Source of the DNA: Epichloe hybrida
Taxonomy: Eukaryota > Ascomycota > Sordariomycetes > Hypocreales > Clavicipitaceae
Direction of reading: 5' to 3'
Length of the DNA stretch: 64,000 nucleotides
Assembly: GCA_019022495.1 (NCBI GenBank)
Contig: JAFEKR010000035.1
Location: 124,001 to 188,000 of the forward strand
Of this stretch, positions 22,571 through 34,127 are shown in pieces (position 1 is the first letter of the stretch; each line of letters starts with the position of its first letter). Made by a program: the position numbers and the translations under genes. The notes beneath the pieces are model-generated. The model worked only from the letters and a program-made list of their open reading frames with translations. It made no database searches and was not told the DNA's origin.

Positions 22571-24893
22571 ATGACAACCCCTTCCAAACAAGAGCAGCCT
22601 AATGTTCTGGCGGAAATGCGCAGATTCTTTGGTTCCATGAATGAATGGATCGCAAAGTCTCGTGTTGGATACTTCTTCCGCCTCGTCGGTAGTGATCATG
22701 TTGGTTGTGTAGATCATGACAATAATGGCTCTATACTGACGTCTACCAGCCAGATTGCATAGAAAACACAACTTTTTGTAGGGAGATTCGAGCTGGACTG
22801 ACCACATTTGCCACCATGGCATACATCATCTCTGTTAATGTCCGTCGTCCCTTGCATTCATCATCCACAGGCTTCAGCAGTTCTAACTCAAACCAGGCGT
22901 CTTTGCTCTCGCAAACTGGGGGACCATGCATTTGCGAGTTGCCGGTCAAACATGAGTGCGACAGTATACCTGAATTCAAGTCATGCAAAGAAGGTTAGTT
23001 CCTCAATACGAATTTATCTAGTAATCTACGACACTGGATGAATCATCTAACACGGAATAGCTGTTCGCCGCGACTTGATCACTGCTACAGCCGCCATTTC
23101 CGGCATGGCTTCTCTGGTATTTGGCTTTGCGACAAATCTCCCTGTTGCTCTTGCGTGCGTACGGACCGCACTCCATAGTATTCCGACACCAGCTAACGTT
23201 ATCGCAGGCCAGGCATGGGACTGAATGCGTATTTCGCCTTTCAGGTAAGCACACTTAGCTCCTTCCGATGTCACATTTTACCTCTCAAGGGTAGCTTTGA
23301 TTCGAGTTATTTGACCAGGTTGTTGGCGTCAACGGCAATGGCAAGATTCCGTATTCAACTGCTCTCACCGCCGTTTTTGTGGAAGGTATCATCTTCATCG
23401 TGCTAGCCTTGACCGGAATGAGGCATTGGCTCGTTAAGATAATCCCATCTACATTGAAGACCGCCACAGGAGTTGGAATCGGATTGTTCTTGACAGAGAT
23501 TGGTCTATCCTACTCTGTCGGCATTGGAGCTATAACAGGAGGTGGTTTGGCAACGCCTCTCGCTCTGGGCGGCTGTCCTGCAGAACTCCTCAGCAAGTCA
23601 ACTGGGATGTGTGAAGATGGCCATATGACAAATCCCAAGGTATTTATAGGACTGTTCAATTTTTTTTCTTTACAGTCACACCTGCTAAACAAGTTTTTAG
23701 CTATGGCTCGCTGTGTTCTGTGGCGGAATTGTCACGGCTTTCTTAATGGCATACCGCATCAAATACGCCTTTGTCATTGGTATCGCTCTGGTATCGGTAA
23801 TCTCGTGGCCGTGAGTTTCATCTACAATAAATTTTTTTTCAATGTTTGAACCGCGTTAGAGGACGACAGCTAACACATTATAAGACGCGGCACAGCTGTC
23901 ACTTACTTTCCCGATACTGAGGAAGGGAACGCACGATTCGACTTCTTCAAACAGATCGTCGCGTGGCATCCTATGCAAAAGACACTGAACCAGCTTGACT
24001 GGACCTTTGGCAATACCGGATCCCAGTTCGTTCTTGCCCTCTTCACATTTCTCTACGTTGACATCATTGATGCCACTGCTACCCTCTACTCCATGGCGCG
24101 TTTCTGCGGCGTGGTCAACCGTAAGAATGGAGACTTTCCTCGTTCTACGTTGGCATATTGCACAGATGCCCTCTTCATATCCATTGGTGCCTTGTTCGGA
24201 TGCTCTCCTGTCACGGCCTTCATCGAAAGCGGCGCAGGTATAGCCGAGGGCGGTAGAACGGGTCTCACAGCCATAGTCACTGGTTTGTGCTTCCTGGTCT
24301 CCATCTTCTTCGCGCCCATCTTTGCTTCTCTGCCTCCGTGGGCAACGGGTTGCACACTTATCATGGTGAGACATTCTCTGACAATCACTCGTTCTGGAAC
24401 CGACAAGTTCGCTGACACCAGCGACGCCCAGGTCGGTTGTATGATGATACGGCAGATTACACAAGTCAACTGGCACTACATTGGCGACGTGCTGCCATCG
24501 TTTGTGGTCATTGCTTTTATACCGTTCAGCTACAGTGTTGCCTATGGTTTGATAGCGTGAGTCGTTGGTCGCACCAGTCCCGCCGAGATTTGACGCTGAC
24601 TCTGCAAATACAGCGGGATCCTTGTTTACTCCGTGTTGAATGGCCTGGTAGGCATTATTGTCTATGTTAGCGGTGGACGCCTCGAGCCCCGCGAGTATGA
24701 TTTGAAAGAGTACTGGACCTGGAAGGGAAGCGGACGCCGTCCATGGTTTGTCAGAGCGATTCGGGCCAAACGAAGTGTTCAGGACGACGGCCACGATGCT
24801 GGGGATTCTGAGGAGCACGACAATGGCAATGAGTCAATAGTCGTTGCACGGGCCAAGACCATATCCAACGACTATTCCACGGCCAGTGGATGA
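22571..24893 (+). CDS. azgA: AzgA-type hypoxanthine/adenine/guanine permease (NCS2 superfamily)
   Basis: Ten exons: 22571-22688, 22754-22839, 22897-22993, 23061-23154, 23208-23244, 23319-23639, 23701-23810, 23885-24365, 24432-24556 and 24614-24893; 582 residues, the usual AzgA length. Diagnostic segments in order are SRVGYFFRL, REIRAGLTTFATMAYIISVN, SQTGGPCIC, FATNLPVALAPGMGLNAYFAF, ATGVGIGLFLTEIGLSYS, GGCPAELL, LFTFLYVDIIDATATLYSMA, TAFIESGAGIAEGGRTGLTA, FAPIFASLPPWATGCTLIM and SYSVAYGLIAGIL. The family imports purine bases by proton symport through the plasma membrane. Two introns (22840-22896 and 24366-24431) are multiples of three without stops. I spliced them because they interrupt conserved blocks and carry proper splice signals (CTAAC branch in the first). 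The acceptor at 23884 is the less common AAG. Confidence 0.93.
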
Positions 24894-25187
24894 GCAGGGA
24901 CAGGAATATATCCCTGAGGAGGCAATTTGTTGCGGATAGGGCCCGTCGCCGGATTGTTATGAAGATGAAGGAACTGTTTCGGAAAATGCAGCCATGATGA
25001 CACATGGTCGACAGTAAACAACGCATAGATGGAGATGGTCCTTCCGTCTCGCATAAGATGTCTGAGACCATTGTATCGAGATGCTCCTTGGTGCAACCAT
25101 GTCACAGCGATCGTATGGCTGTGGGACAAGGCGCTGTGTATCAGCAACACGAGAGAACAGCGTCAGCCCCATTTCCTTGATCCAACT

Positions 25188-26233
25188 TCATTCCATTTCC
25201 ACGTCGCCGTCCCCGTGCCCCCCCCGCAACGCCTTCTCAGCTGCCTTCCTTCGTCCCAGACTCTCGTCAACCCACCTGTCCACGGCAGAATCGCCCCCTT
25301 CCTTCAGCTTCCTGTCCACGACCCCCTTGAGCACCTCTCCGGCGAAACCAACAAAATTGTGTCTCCGCAGTGCATTCTCGAAATGCCAGTCCCGGCGTTT
25401 CCCAACCTCCCTCGCCAGAAGCTCGTCATCCCCAAACTCACGAGCTCTGGCGCGTAGATCGCGACACATGGCGAGAAGATTGAAGCGAATCTCTGTCGCC
25501 TCATAGCGGGCCACTCGCCTCTGCAGGACGTCAACAACCTTTGTGGGAAACGAGTCCAGGTCGCACGGCCCGTGGGAGATGGGCGCAGGCTGCAGGCCGT
25601 CCAGCTCGTACAGGATGCCATTGACGGGGGTGTAGGCAATGAAGTGGAACGCATCGTCACTGGCCTCGGCCGTCGCCTGCGTCTCGTCGGCAAAGGGACT
25701 GCTCCTGGCGAAGCTGTTGTGCACCTCCCTGATCAGATCCGAGTTGCTCAGAGCCTCGCCACGGAACTCGGGCGGCAGCACCATGGCGAAGTCGCGAAAG
25801 TCCCGCATCTGGGATCCAATGTCGACACGGCTCGCCTGGTTCATCAGCACGCTCAGCAGGGCTTGCGTCGCACAGGCATTCTGTATGGTCTGGGCGGCGA
25901 AGAAGATTCGCTCCGACGCGTCGTGGTCGAAGCCGCCGTCGAGTGGGCCGTCCGGCGCAGCATACGGTCCGTCGGTCGGGTACTTGAAGAGGAATATGAC
26001 TCCGTAGAGCGGCTGTAGCGTCACGAGTTCCGACGGGTCGAGGGTGAGAAGCTCTTCGAATTGCACGTCTTTGACTCCGAGATTCTCGATGAGGGAAGTG
26101 AATACGCCCTTTTGAGTTTGACCCTTTTGGTCAGCATAAGTTTTCTTTTCTTTTTTTTTTTTTTGTTCCTCAAGCTTCGAGACTATTTTGTCCATGTACG
26201 AACCGCATCAGACTCGACTGGATTTTTTTGCAT
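25188..26233 (-). CDS. uch2: Ubiquitin C-terminal hydrolase of UCH37/UCHL5 type
   Basis: Two exons, 26204-26233 (ten codons, MQKNPVESDA) and 25188-26108, joined across a 95-nt intron (GTTCGT donor, CTGAC branch), giving 316 residues. The UCH domain starts with GVFTSLIENLGVKDVQFEEL. Catalytic residues are visible: Gln83 and Cys89 in AAQTIQNACATQALL, His165 in DDAFHFIAYTPVNG and Asp180 in YELDGLQP. The C-terminal tail (RRHNFVGFAGEVLKGVVDRK) corresponds to the UCH37-like domain that binds the proteasome subunit Rpn13. UCH37 trims ubiquitin chains at the 19S particle (Uch2 in fission yeast). An alternative start inside the intron (26195) would give a Lys-rich leader; the spliced form is preferred because it restores the ESD-GVFT motif seen in homologues. 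The acceptor could also be six codons upstream. Confidence 0.92.
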
Positions 26234-27269
26234 TTCCCCAAAAAGAACATCAGTTAGCGAACAGGCGCGGAGGAAAGCTGGAGACGGAGAAAGGAGAAGC
26301 TTGCATACTGGTATTCCACCCGCCGCTCATGGTTGCAGCTTTTGGCAGGAAGCTCCTCTTCGGAAATCCTGATATGATTCTCGCGCGGTCGGAAAAGATG
26401 TCAGGGAATAAGAATCTGGGGCAACTAGGTGTGCAGTGCAGCACGGCCTTGGGAGCTGGCAGCGGCTCGAACTTCGTCATGCCGCCAAGTTGCCCACCTA
26501 CGTACTGATAAGATAAGAGCAATGGCCTGTTTGTGGATTTCATCCAGGTCCCCCGTCATTGCACCAAGAAAAAAGTTGATTGACCAGATAATAGATGATT
26601 GATTTTGCCTTCTAGTCACAGTCTACATACAGTCTACGAATCAATCGGACGTTCATGCAAGAGACAAACACACACATGTGCCTACTTCGTCATGTCGGCG
26701 AAAAGTGGTGAAAAGTGAGGTTGAGAGGCTTTTCTACAAACAAATGCTCCTGTGCAGTTCCATGGTCAAGTCAAGGGGCATGTCGACATGATTAGATCAG
26801 AACGGAAAGGGTCCGGCCGAGACAACGCCATCTTAATAGTAATACATAGAAGAAGAGGAAACCCCCGTTTGGCTGCTATACACTGTAGATACCCACTAGC
26901 TTGTTTTATTCATACTCTAGCCCATGTCGTCCAGGTCCAAACCTAGCGACACCGTGAGATGATGCAACAGTTTTATATATCATATTGTCAGCGTGCTTGT
27001 TATTGTATCCGCAATCCAACTTGTGTCATCTACGCCGCATTCTAGAAAATGAAAAGAGGGGATCCCATCACCATCAATGAACTTTTGCAGTGCCATGCAG
27101 CATGCGCGCTTGAAGAGACCACGTAATGACATGGTGATTTTGCTAATTGCAGGAATATTGGAACCATCCAGACGCTCGCGACGACGTACATAATACACGG
27201 TATGTCGCCTAACAATACTTTGATGTCCCCTTCTTCATCCATTCAAAGGTACTTATGATTCGTAGGGCT
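26234..27269. other. Intergenic, no gene recognised
   Basis: One kilobase upstream of the UCH37 gene, ending at the 3' end of the ubiquitin-like-domain gene. No conserved frame, no tRNA and no bounded repeat seen. Confidence 0.5.
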
Positions 27270-29489
27270 TTACAAGGCAATGAGATCGTTTACAACGCCG
27301 TCTCTACCAAGGTTGCCTTGGGGTTCTTCTCGCCGCTGATCATCCTGTGGCAATGGTGCCTGTACTTCATCACTATTGTGTTGATCCCCACTTCCTTCAG
27401 CCCCAGTGCTTTCGGTCGATGCTGCTGCCGCGGCTTCAGCTGCTTCCCGTCTTCTGGTTTCTTCGGCTTGCGCCTCTGCTTCTAAGTTGGCTATGTGTCT
27501 CTCTGCGACGCCTGGGGCAATGCTGGCTAGGAACAAGAGCCCAGCTCGTTCCAGCCTACGAAACTGTACACTGAGCCAGCTCTGGCCTTCATGCTCGGCT
27601 ACCAGTCTCGCGGACATCTGAGCAGCATCTATCTCTGCAGTATCAGTGAGCGGTTGATGTTCTTGTGCCACGCCAGGACCGGCCGGCGGTCTCTGTTGTC
27701 TACGGACATGTTGCTCTGGAGTGGGAAGCAAATGCTCTAAATGTCTCCCGACTGGCCGCCAAGCATTTTCAGCAACTCCATTCAAGACGCCGGTGCTCAG
27801 GAGAAAAACCAAGATAGCGAGGCAAATCACTGTAAACCATCTTGACCAGCTTGAAGTTGGGTTCGTGAACAGCCAGATGAACACGGCTAAGCGAAGAATC
27901 AGCCAGATATGAGGCCACGCTCGTAGGAGCAAGGGCGGAATACCCGCAGCCGGCGGGTTGGCCGGATGGGCTCCAGCCTGTTGGTCTCTGGCAGGTCTGG
28001 GAGGTTGGTTGTTGGCTGGCCCTACATTATTTCCCTGTTGTGGCGGCAGCGGCGGCTGCTGCTGCTGCTGCTGCTGCTGAAGGGTTGTTTGATGAGTTTG
28101 AGTGTGTGCGGTAGCGTGTGCTAGGTTTGGAAAGCTTGCAGCTGTTCTGAGGCGAGGCATGCTAGTTTGAAGCCGCAATCTGGGAGTGTAGTAAGTCTCC
28201 AGGGTTGCATTATTGATTAACAATGCACGAGGTCCTTCTGGTGATGATAAGATGTATACCTCTGCGCCTTGCCTTGGCGAGTTGGCCGAGGTGCCCACAG
28301 GAGCGAAAATGCCGCCCATACCACCACTGGGATGTCTCATAGATGAGTCGGGAGTGGCACGACCGCTTCCAGCCATTTGAACCCCGGAGCCAAGGAATGT
28401 AGTTGTAACTCCAGGTTGGTGCAAAGGCCGACCATGAATGGATGCCCCAGAAGCACTTCGTTGCATTGCACTTGTCATGATGTTGGTAAGTTGGCTGGTA
28501 TCTGCTCCACGTAGTATATTCTGAACGTCAATGGGAGACAGCCCGTTTTGTTGACCTGGGGCCGCCGACCTGATGACAGTTCCCATTTGGACCTGGTAAC
28601 TATGACCATTGGGTCCAACGGTGGTTTGACTTGGAGCCGGACTGGCTCGACCTCCATTGTGGTCGGTTTGAATGCCAGGCATCTGGCCATGGCCTCCGCC
28701 GGAGTCTCCAATCCCTCGCATGCCTATGTGGGCTCGACCACGCTGGTTCTGATGCACAATTGCTCTGACCATCGCTTCGCGCTGGATCTGGCCCATCCAG
28801 TTCGTCATATTTTGATGCTGTTGCTGGAAAGTAGCGGTGGGATCTGTCGGAAGGGCTGCTTGAGACGGAGCGGGAGAAGGGATTCGAGCCCGAGATCCTG
28901 CGGCGGCAGCAGGTTGAGAGTGTGTTCGTCTAGTAAATGTCGGGGTGGGCTGCGGTGCAGAGTGCCTTTGGGAAGAGGCCTGCATCGTCGACGTTAAATT
29001 TTGACTCCCGCTTAGTGGACTTGGATCACGTCCCGTGGTTGGTGCGGGACTAGACGAGTGGCTGTCGATGGGATCCCTAATGACGAGATGGATCGTTTGG
29101 CGATCTGGTGTTTGAAGCTGTTCGGGCATCGCGGTTAGTCTAAAGGGGACCTGACCTGCAAGCCGGTATTCTATTCCAGGTAAGAAGCGCATACTCACAG
29201 TGTTGGCACCAAATATTTCTAGCAGGCTATCCGAATCTCGCAATAGGGCGCGGCCACGGTGTATCAGTCGCTGGTTTTCATCGGCGGGACGTATGGGAAG
29301 TGCATGGCGAATTTTATCCTTCAATTGTCTGATGGTGGTCACGGCAGGGAGATCAGGAAACAGAAGCGGACGATTCACGCCAACCGACGGGGAGACGATC
29401 TGAAGATTGACCGCAAGCGCATCGGGAGCTCCGGAAGCTCCGGGATCACTGGACTCGGCGGTTTGTGATTTGGACGTCTCTGACGCCAT
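27270..29489 (-). CDS. Ubiquitin-like-domain integral membrane protein (HERP-like layout)
   Basis: Two exons, 29199-29489 and 27270-29117, give 712 residues. An N-terminal ubiquitin-like domain spans about residues 25-110 (VTTIRQLKDKIRHALP, ENQRLIHRGRALLRD, LLEIFGANT then QTIHLVIRD). A 350-residue low-complexity region rich in S, P, G and Q follows, with an eight-residue Gln run. Two hydrophobic segments (about 490-519, WPHIWLILRLAVFIWLFTN; 520-545, VICLAILVFLLSTG) form a hairpin before an Ala/Glu-rich cytosolic tail. UBL plus paired C-terminal TM segments is the layout of HERP-type ER-associated degradation factors; assignment is by architecture. The 81-nt intron (29118-29198; GTGAGT donor, CTAAC branch) is stop-free and in frame. 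Unspliced it would push 27 foreign residues into the UBL fold. Confidence 0.8.
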   Translation of the reverse strand: MASETSKSQTAESSDPGASGAPDALAVNLQIVSPSVGVNRPLLFPDLPAVTTIRQLKDKIRHALPIRPADENQRLIHRGRALLRDSDSLLEIFGANTVSMRFLPGIEYRLAGQVPFRLTAMPEQLQTPDRQTIHLVIRDPIDSHSSSPAPTTGRDPSPLSGSQNLTSTMQASSQRHSAPQPTPTFTRRTHSQPAAAAGSRARIPSPAPSQAALPTDPTATFQQQHQNMTNWMGQIQREAMVRAIVHQNQRGRAHIGMRGIGDSGGGHGQMPGIQTDHNGGRASPAPSQTTVGPNGHSYQVQMGTVIRSAAPGQQNGLSPIDVQNILRGADTSQLTNIMTSAMQRSASGASIHGRPLHQPGVTTTFLGSGVQMAGSGRATPDSSMRHPSGGMGGIFAPVGTSANSPRQGAEVYILSSPEGPRALLINNATLETYYTPRLRLQTSMPRLRTAASFPNLAHATAHTQTHQTTLQQQQQQQQPPLPPQQGNNVGPANNQPPRPARDQQAGAHPANPPAAGIPPLLLRAWPHIWLILRLAVFIWLFTNPTSSWSRWFTVICLAILVFLLSTGVLNGVAENAWRPVGRHLEHLLPTPEQHVRRQQRPPAGPGVAQEHQPLTDTAEIDAAQMSARLVAEHEGQSWLSVQFRRLERAGLLFLASIAPGVAERHIANLEAEAQAEETRRREAAEAAAAASTESTGAEGSGDQHNSDEVQAPLPQDDQRREEPQGNLGRDGVVNDLIAL

Positions 29490-30141
29490 CGTCAGCTACT
29501 CACTGGCATGCACAATACAGACAGTGATAAGAGACGGTAGTCGAATTTGTTCAGGCTGTCACAGATATTCATCAACGTGGGAGCAGACAGCTTGGGTGGC
29601 GGATCATGACCCAGGTCCAACGACGGACAGCAGCTTTGCGTAAATCGGAGATGCTGCAACAGCACTGTGCGATTGGCAAGCCGGTAGAAAAGTGGAAGAG
29701 TTGTCGTCTCTATCGTGGTAGCCCGTAAGGACAGATCGCTTCAAGGGAGGTTAATGAGCCTTGCTTGGGTTGGGCAGATGTGGCATCATCAGCGAGTAAA
29801 AGTGAAGAGTCAAAGCGGCACTGGTAGGCTGTGGCAAGTGTGAAGCCTGGTAGGTACGTACCGGACCTCCTGTGGCCTGCCGGGAGATGCACAGGAGCTC
29901 GGCAGAATTTTCCACCGTAGTTGCCGATGTGAGCAACCAATCGCCAATCACAGCACCAGACTGCACGTACAATTTGTATGTACATGTACATGCATACATG
30001 ACATACGTCAGATTGTGGAGAAAATCACTCTGGGCAACTTTGATCATGACGACGGATGGGATGAGATCACTGTAGCCCACACCTGCCTGTCTCTTTCCTC
30101 CTGGCTTCAGTCATCGCCATATCCCGTTGTCGGTTCACACG
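29490..30141. promoter_or_regulatory. Divergent promoter region between the UBL membrane protein and phosphatidylserine decarboxylase genes
   Basis: The two coding regions start 652 bases apart on opposite strands, so the promoters must share this interval. It contains a TACATGTACATGCATACATG palindromic cluster (29979-29998). No other gene is seen. Confidence 0.6.
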
Positions 30142-31885
30142 ATGGCTGCTCTAGGAGTTGGCTCTGGCCAGCTCCTGCGACGCCATGTGTTGGCTACCGT
30201 GCGCTCTCGTTGTTCCGGCTGTCCAGAACAGCTTACAGCAAGCCTCATCGTCAAGCCGAGAAATTTCTCTCGAGCGCCAATTACAGTACGGAATTTCTCT
30301 TCTTCAAACTCGGGCAAACGACCACGCTTTTCACAACGTCTGGGCGAGGCTCTGCGGAATAGCAAAATAACTTGGTACCATATCCCCGTCGGCGTGGGAA
30401 TTGGTTTCCTTGGCCTGGTCCAGTTCTACAAGGTCACCGCCAGAGAGGAACGAAAGCGGCAGCAGGAGGCCGATGGAACAAGGGATGAGAAGCCGAGGAG
30501 ACGGCCCAAGATTCGGCCTGAGGGACCATGGTAAGATTGGCCGGAATCACTTTCTCCGCAGTCTTGGCCGCAAGTCATGGCGGCAAGTCAACTGATCGTG
30601 TCCTAGGCAAGTCCAAGTCATGTCAACCCTGCCATTGAAGGCCATTTCGCGACTTTGGGGCAAGTTCAACGAATTGACAATCCCTTACTATTTGCGAGTC
30701 CCGGGATTCAAACTCTACTCCTTCATCTTTGGCGTCAAGTATGTGTTATTGCGAAACCTTGGCCACTTGATAGCGGAGCCACTGACGGTGTAAAATATCA
30801 GTCTTGATGAAGTTTCCGAGCCAGACCTGCATATTTACCCGAACCTAGCTGCCTTCTTCTACCGAACACTGAAGCCGGGCGCTCGACCCATTGATCCTGA
30901 CAGCCGCGCTCTTGTCTCACCCTCGGACGGCAAAATTCTTCAGTATGGCCGAATCGAAAGTGGGGATATCGAACAGGTCAAAGGAATGACTTACAGCGTT
31001 GACGCTCTTCTTGGCCAAAATACGCCTACTGCCAGCATATCCTCGCGTCTGGGCTCGTCGTCCGATCAAGAGCAAGGCGAGGCAGCTCATAAGGACGAAG
31101 AAATAGTGAAACAGGAAGAAGAGTTTGCCCAAGTGAACGGCATCTCGTACACTCTCCCGGACTTGCTGTCCGGTCAAGCGGATAAGAAAGTCCCGCATAC
31201 CACCCCAGATGCGTCAACAGAAGTTTCCCAGGGAGCCGTGTCGCAAGTTCGTGCCGAGCTAGCTCTTGGAGAGAAACCTTGGTATGACATCTTGTCCTCT
31301 GACAGGGGTACCTCATTGTACTACGCTGTCATCTACTTGGCGCCAGGCGACTACCACAGATTCCACTCGCCAACCAACTGGGTGGTGGAACGACGGCGTC
31401 ACTTTGCCGGCGAGCTGTTCAGCGTTTCGCCATACCTTCAAAGAACCCTGCCGGGCCTTTTCACGTTGAACGAGCGCGTCGTACTTTTGGGACGATGGCG
31501 ATACGGTTTCTTCAGCTTTGTCCCTGTCGGGGCAACGAACGTTGGCTCTATCAAGATCAATTTTGATCGTGAGCTTCGAACAAATAGTTTGCTCACAGAT
31601 ACAGCTGCTGACAAGGCTGCTGAGGAAGCTGCGCAACGCGGCGAGCGGTATCTTGGGTTCGCTGAAGCCACCTATGAGAACGCCAGCTCCGTCCTCGGCG
31701 GACACGCGCTCCGACGGGGTGAGGAGATGGGTGGATTCCAACTGGGCAGCACCATTGTCTTGGTTTTCGAAGCCCCTTCTGAGAAAACCGAGCCGGGCAA
31801 GCCATCGACAGGTTGGCATTGGACGGTAGAGAAGGGGCAAAAGATCAAAATGGGACAAGCATTGGGGCGCATCGTCGAAGGTTGA
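30142..31885 (+). CDS. psd1: Phosphatidylserine decarboxylase, mitochondrial type (Psd1)
   Basis: Three exons, 30142-30530, 30607-30738 and 30802-31885 (introns 76 and 63 nt), give a 534-residue proenzyme. The Arg/Ser-rich N-terminus without acidic residues is a mitochondrial presequence. It is followed by one membrane segment (ITWYHIPVGVGIGFLGLVQF, about 78-97). The decarboxylase domain contains LVSPSDGKILQYG, YYAVIYLAPGDYHRFHSP, ELFSVSPYLQRTLPGLFTLNERV and VGATNVGSIKINFD. Near the end lies the LGST autoprocessing motif (488-491, in GGFQLGSTIVLVFE), where self-cleavage between Gly and Ser makes the pyruvoyl cofactor. It converts phosphatidylserine to phosphatidylethanolamine in the inner membrane. 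An insert of about 95 charged residues lies between KGMTYSVDALLG and GEKPWYDILSS, as is usual in fungal enzymes. Confidence 0.95.
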
Positions 31886-32186
31886 GAGACAAGGAGAGGC
31901 ACCAGATCTACATAGTCCAGAGGTTTCTATCTAGTCTACAAAGAAGAAACCAACAACCTAACTCTATTTATGTGCATGTCACCTGCGCCAAGAACTCCCC
32001 TCTCATACAAAGAAGCAGCAGTTTAAGGGAAGGAGAGGCCGCTCAATAACAGCACCATTGGCATGTATCAACTCCCGTGAAAAACTACGCTACGCAAGAG
32101 TCTCTTTTTTCTTCCATTCTCTTCCCAGTTGCACTCGTGGGATCGTGAGAGGGTGTGTCACGTCTTTGCTTTCATAGCGGGCCCCT
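31886..32186. other. Short gap between convergent genes
   Basis: These 301 bases hold the facing 3' UTRs of the decarboxylase and nitroreductase genes. No separate feature is seen. Confidence 0.6.
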
Positions 32187-32807
32187 TTACGCACCAAAGA
32201 CCTTTACACGCTCCTCGAGAGGCTTGAAGTCCTTGTCGCCGGCTTCGGCGGCACGCCCACCAAAGACGAGCTGGGCATTGAGGGCCCAGCTCTTGGGGAG
32301 GTTCCAGGTCTCGGCGACCTTTTCGTCGATGAGGGGGTTGTAGTGCTGCAGGTTGGCGCCGAGGCCCTCGAGCTCGAGGGCGGTCCAGAGGAGGTACTGC
32401 TGCATGCCGGCGCTCTGAGTGGCCCAGTTGGGGAACCGGTCGGCGTACATGGGGAACGAGGACTGCATGGCCTTGACGGCGTCCTGGTCCTCGAAGAAGA
32501 GGACGGTGCCCGCTCCGCTCTTGAACATGTTCATGCGGTCCTCGGTGGGCTTCCACTTGTCGCCGGGGACAATGGAGCGAAGCGTCGACGTCGTCAGGTC
32601 CCAGAGCTTGTCGTGCTCTGCGCCAAAGAGGACGACGACCCGGTTGGACTGGGAGTTGAAGGACGACGGGGTGTGGAGCGTCGTCTCGTTGACGAGGTCT
32701 TGTATGCGGTTGGTGGAGATGGGGAGGTTCTTGTTGAGCGCGTAGATGGTTCGGCGGGACTTGGCCATCTGCAGAAGGAGGTCGGCGGAGAGCTTGGTGG
32801 CGGACAT
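32187..32807 (-). CDS. Nitroreductase-like flavoprotein (Frm2/Hbn1 type)
   Basis: A single exon encodes 206 residues. It opens with LLLQMAKSRRTIYALNKNLP, the FMN-binding nitroreductase start (RRTI/S...), and continues with HTPSSFNSQSNRVVVLFG, which carries the family's S-S-x-N-x-Q FMN contact. It also has GTVLFFEDQDAV, NWATQSAGMQQYLLWTALE and NAQLVFGGRAAE. Length and motifs match the short fungal nitroreductases related to yeast Frm2 and Hbn1, linked to lipid signalling and oxidative stress responses. The enzyme would use FMN and NAD(P)H. Substrate is unknown. A TATAAAG-like element on the minus strand lies about 190 bases upstream (near 32995). Confidence 0.88.
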   Translation of the reverse strand: MSATKLSADLLLQMAKSRRTIYALNKNLPISTNRIQDLVNETTLHTPSSFNSQSNRVVVLFGAEHDKLWDLTTSTLRSIVPGDKWKPTEDRMNMFKSGAGTVLFFEDQDAVKAMQSSFPMYADRFPNWATQSAGMQQYLLWTALELEGLGANLQHYNPLIDEKVAETWNLPKSWALNAQLVFGGRAAEAGDKDFKPLEERVKVFGA

Positions 32808-34127
32808 TTTTTTTTGGCTGTTGGGATTGTATTCTCGGTTATGCTCTGTTTGTCAAGAAAATTAGAAGTAGTCTTGAGGAATTATCGGTCGTGGATACGT
32901 CGATGAATAGCGATGGAGTCGTTATTGGATCAACAGGGGTGCGTGCCATCGACTGATCGGGGGCGAGGCGGGGAGAGAGGGCCATGGCATCTTTATATCT
33001 TGGCATGTGCGTGTGGTGGACTCCTCGTCCTGGCGATAACATCAATCATATGTCTGGTTCAGTTGGCCGGAATCAGCCCCAGCCAGAGCATGCCGACGAA
33101 CTCACTTTGGCAAATCCGGCGGGGAAGCACTAGTGGGACGGATGACGTCGGGCTTGGATTTGTCCATGATGATCAATGGCTGCATAATCCGAATCCGCAT
33201 ACTGTCGGAGCCTGCGCGCCTGCTGACAAACCAGACCCGCCCTGATCTACTTCCTGACAAACCCAAAGTCTCATGCTGCCTAAGACGATTTTTCTCGTCG
33301 GACAATTGCTCCGTCAAGCTAATGTGATTTTATTTCCCTCCTGCTTGCGGGGGTTAGGCCATGTATTGTCAGATATGATCAGCTGGCGACACCTCGCAGT
33401 CTGTTGTCCATCGGCAGGCAAGCCAAAGAGTCAAAAGGAATGAAATATGATACACACTGTGTACTCCGTAGGGTAGCCAGAGATTCGCGACCCAGTCACA
33501 TTTTAGGCCCTTGCAGTCGCACCAGCAATTGGATAGGACATGATGTGTGGAATCGAGTTGCTAATTGGTTTACATGGTTCCCATCATCTTCCCGTCTTGA
33601 ACCAAAATGAAGTACAGATCAATACAACCCGGAATAATCGATTGCGTCTTGCCCTTGAGCTAGAGGAGGTGCAACGTGTGGCTGTTACTGTAGTAGATTG
33701 TGTCATTGCAATCGAATGCTCCTTATTTCTATAAAAAATATAGATAAACTTCCCATCTTCCATCCTTTGAATGATGTCCAAGAGGATGCACAATGGTCTG
33801 TCAATGAGGTGTATGCCCAAAGAAACAAAAAAGACCCAATACGACGCCATGCCCACAAGGACCCGGACGTCCGCTAATTCATACACAGGCAATCAATGCA
33901 TGTGATGTAGCTAATTGTCTAAAATGCTCGACTCTTTCCCTTCCTTGTGCGGCAGTAACCAGATGAATGAAGCCTCAAAGAAAAGCCAACTAGTCGTCTG
34001 ATACCCCGTTATCTTACATCTGCCAGCCTTTTAAGAAAAAGAGAAAAAGAAGAACGCAGATATACTCTGTGGTGTACAGAAAAATTGTCGCCCCAAGGGC
34101 TTGGAGATCAGACAAAGACTTGGCCGT
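32808..34127. other. Intergenic, no gene recognised
   Basis: About 1.3 kb upstream of the nitroreductase gene, ending at the reductase 3' end. One ACTCCGTA motif lies at 33463. No frame with family similarity and no RNA gene is seen. Confidence 0.5.

Noticed and set aside
26109..26195. Lys-rich N-terminus for UCH37 starting at 26195
   Set aside because: It is intron sequence with poly-A; splicing to the ten-codon exon restores the family's ESD-GVFT motif.
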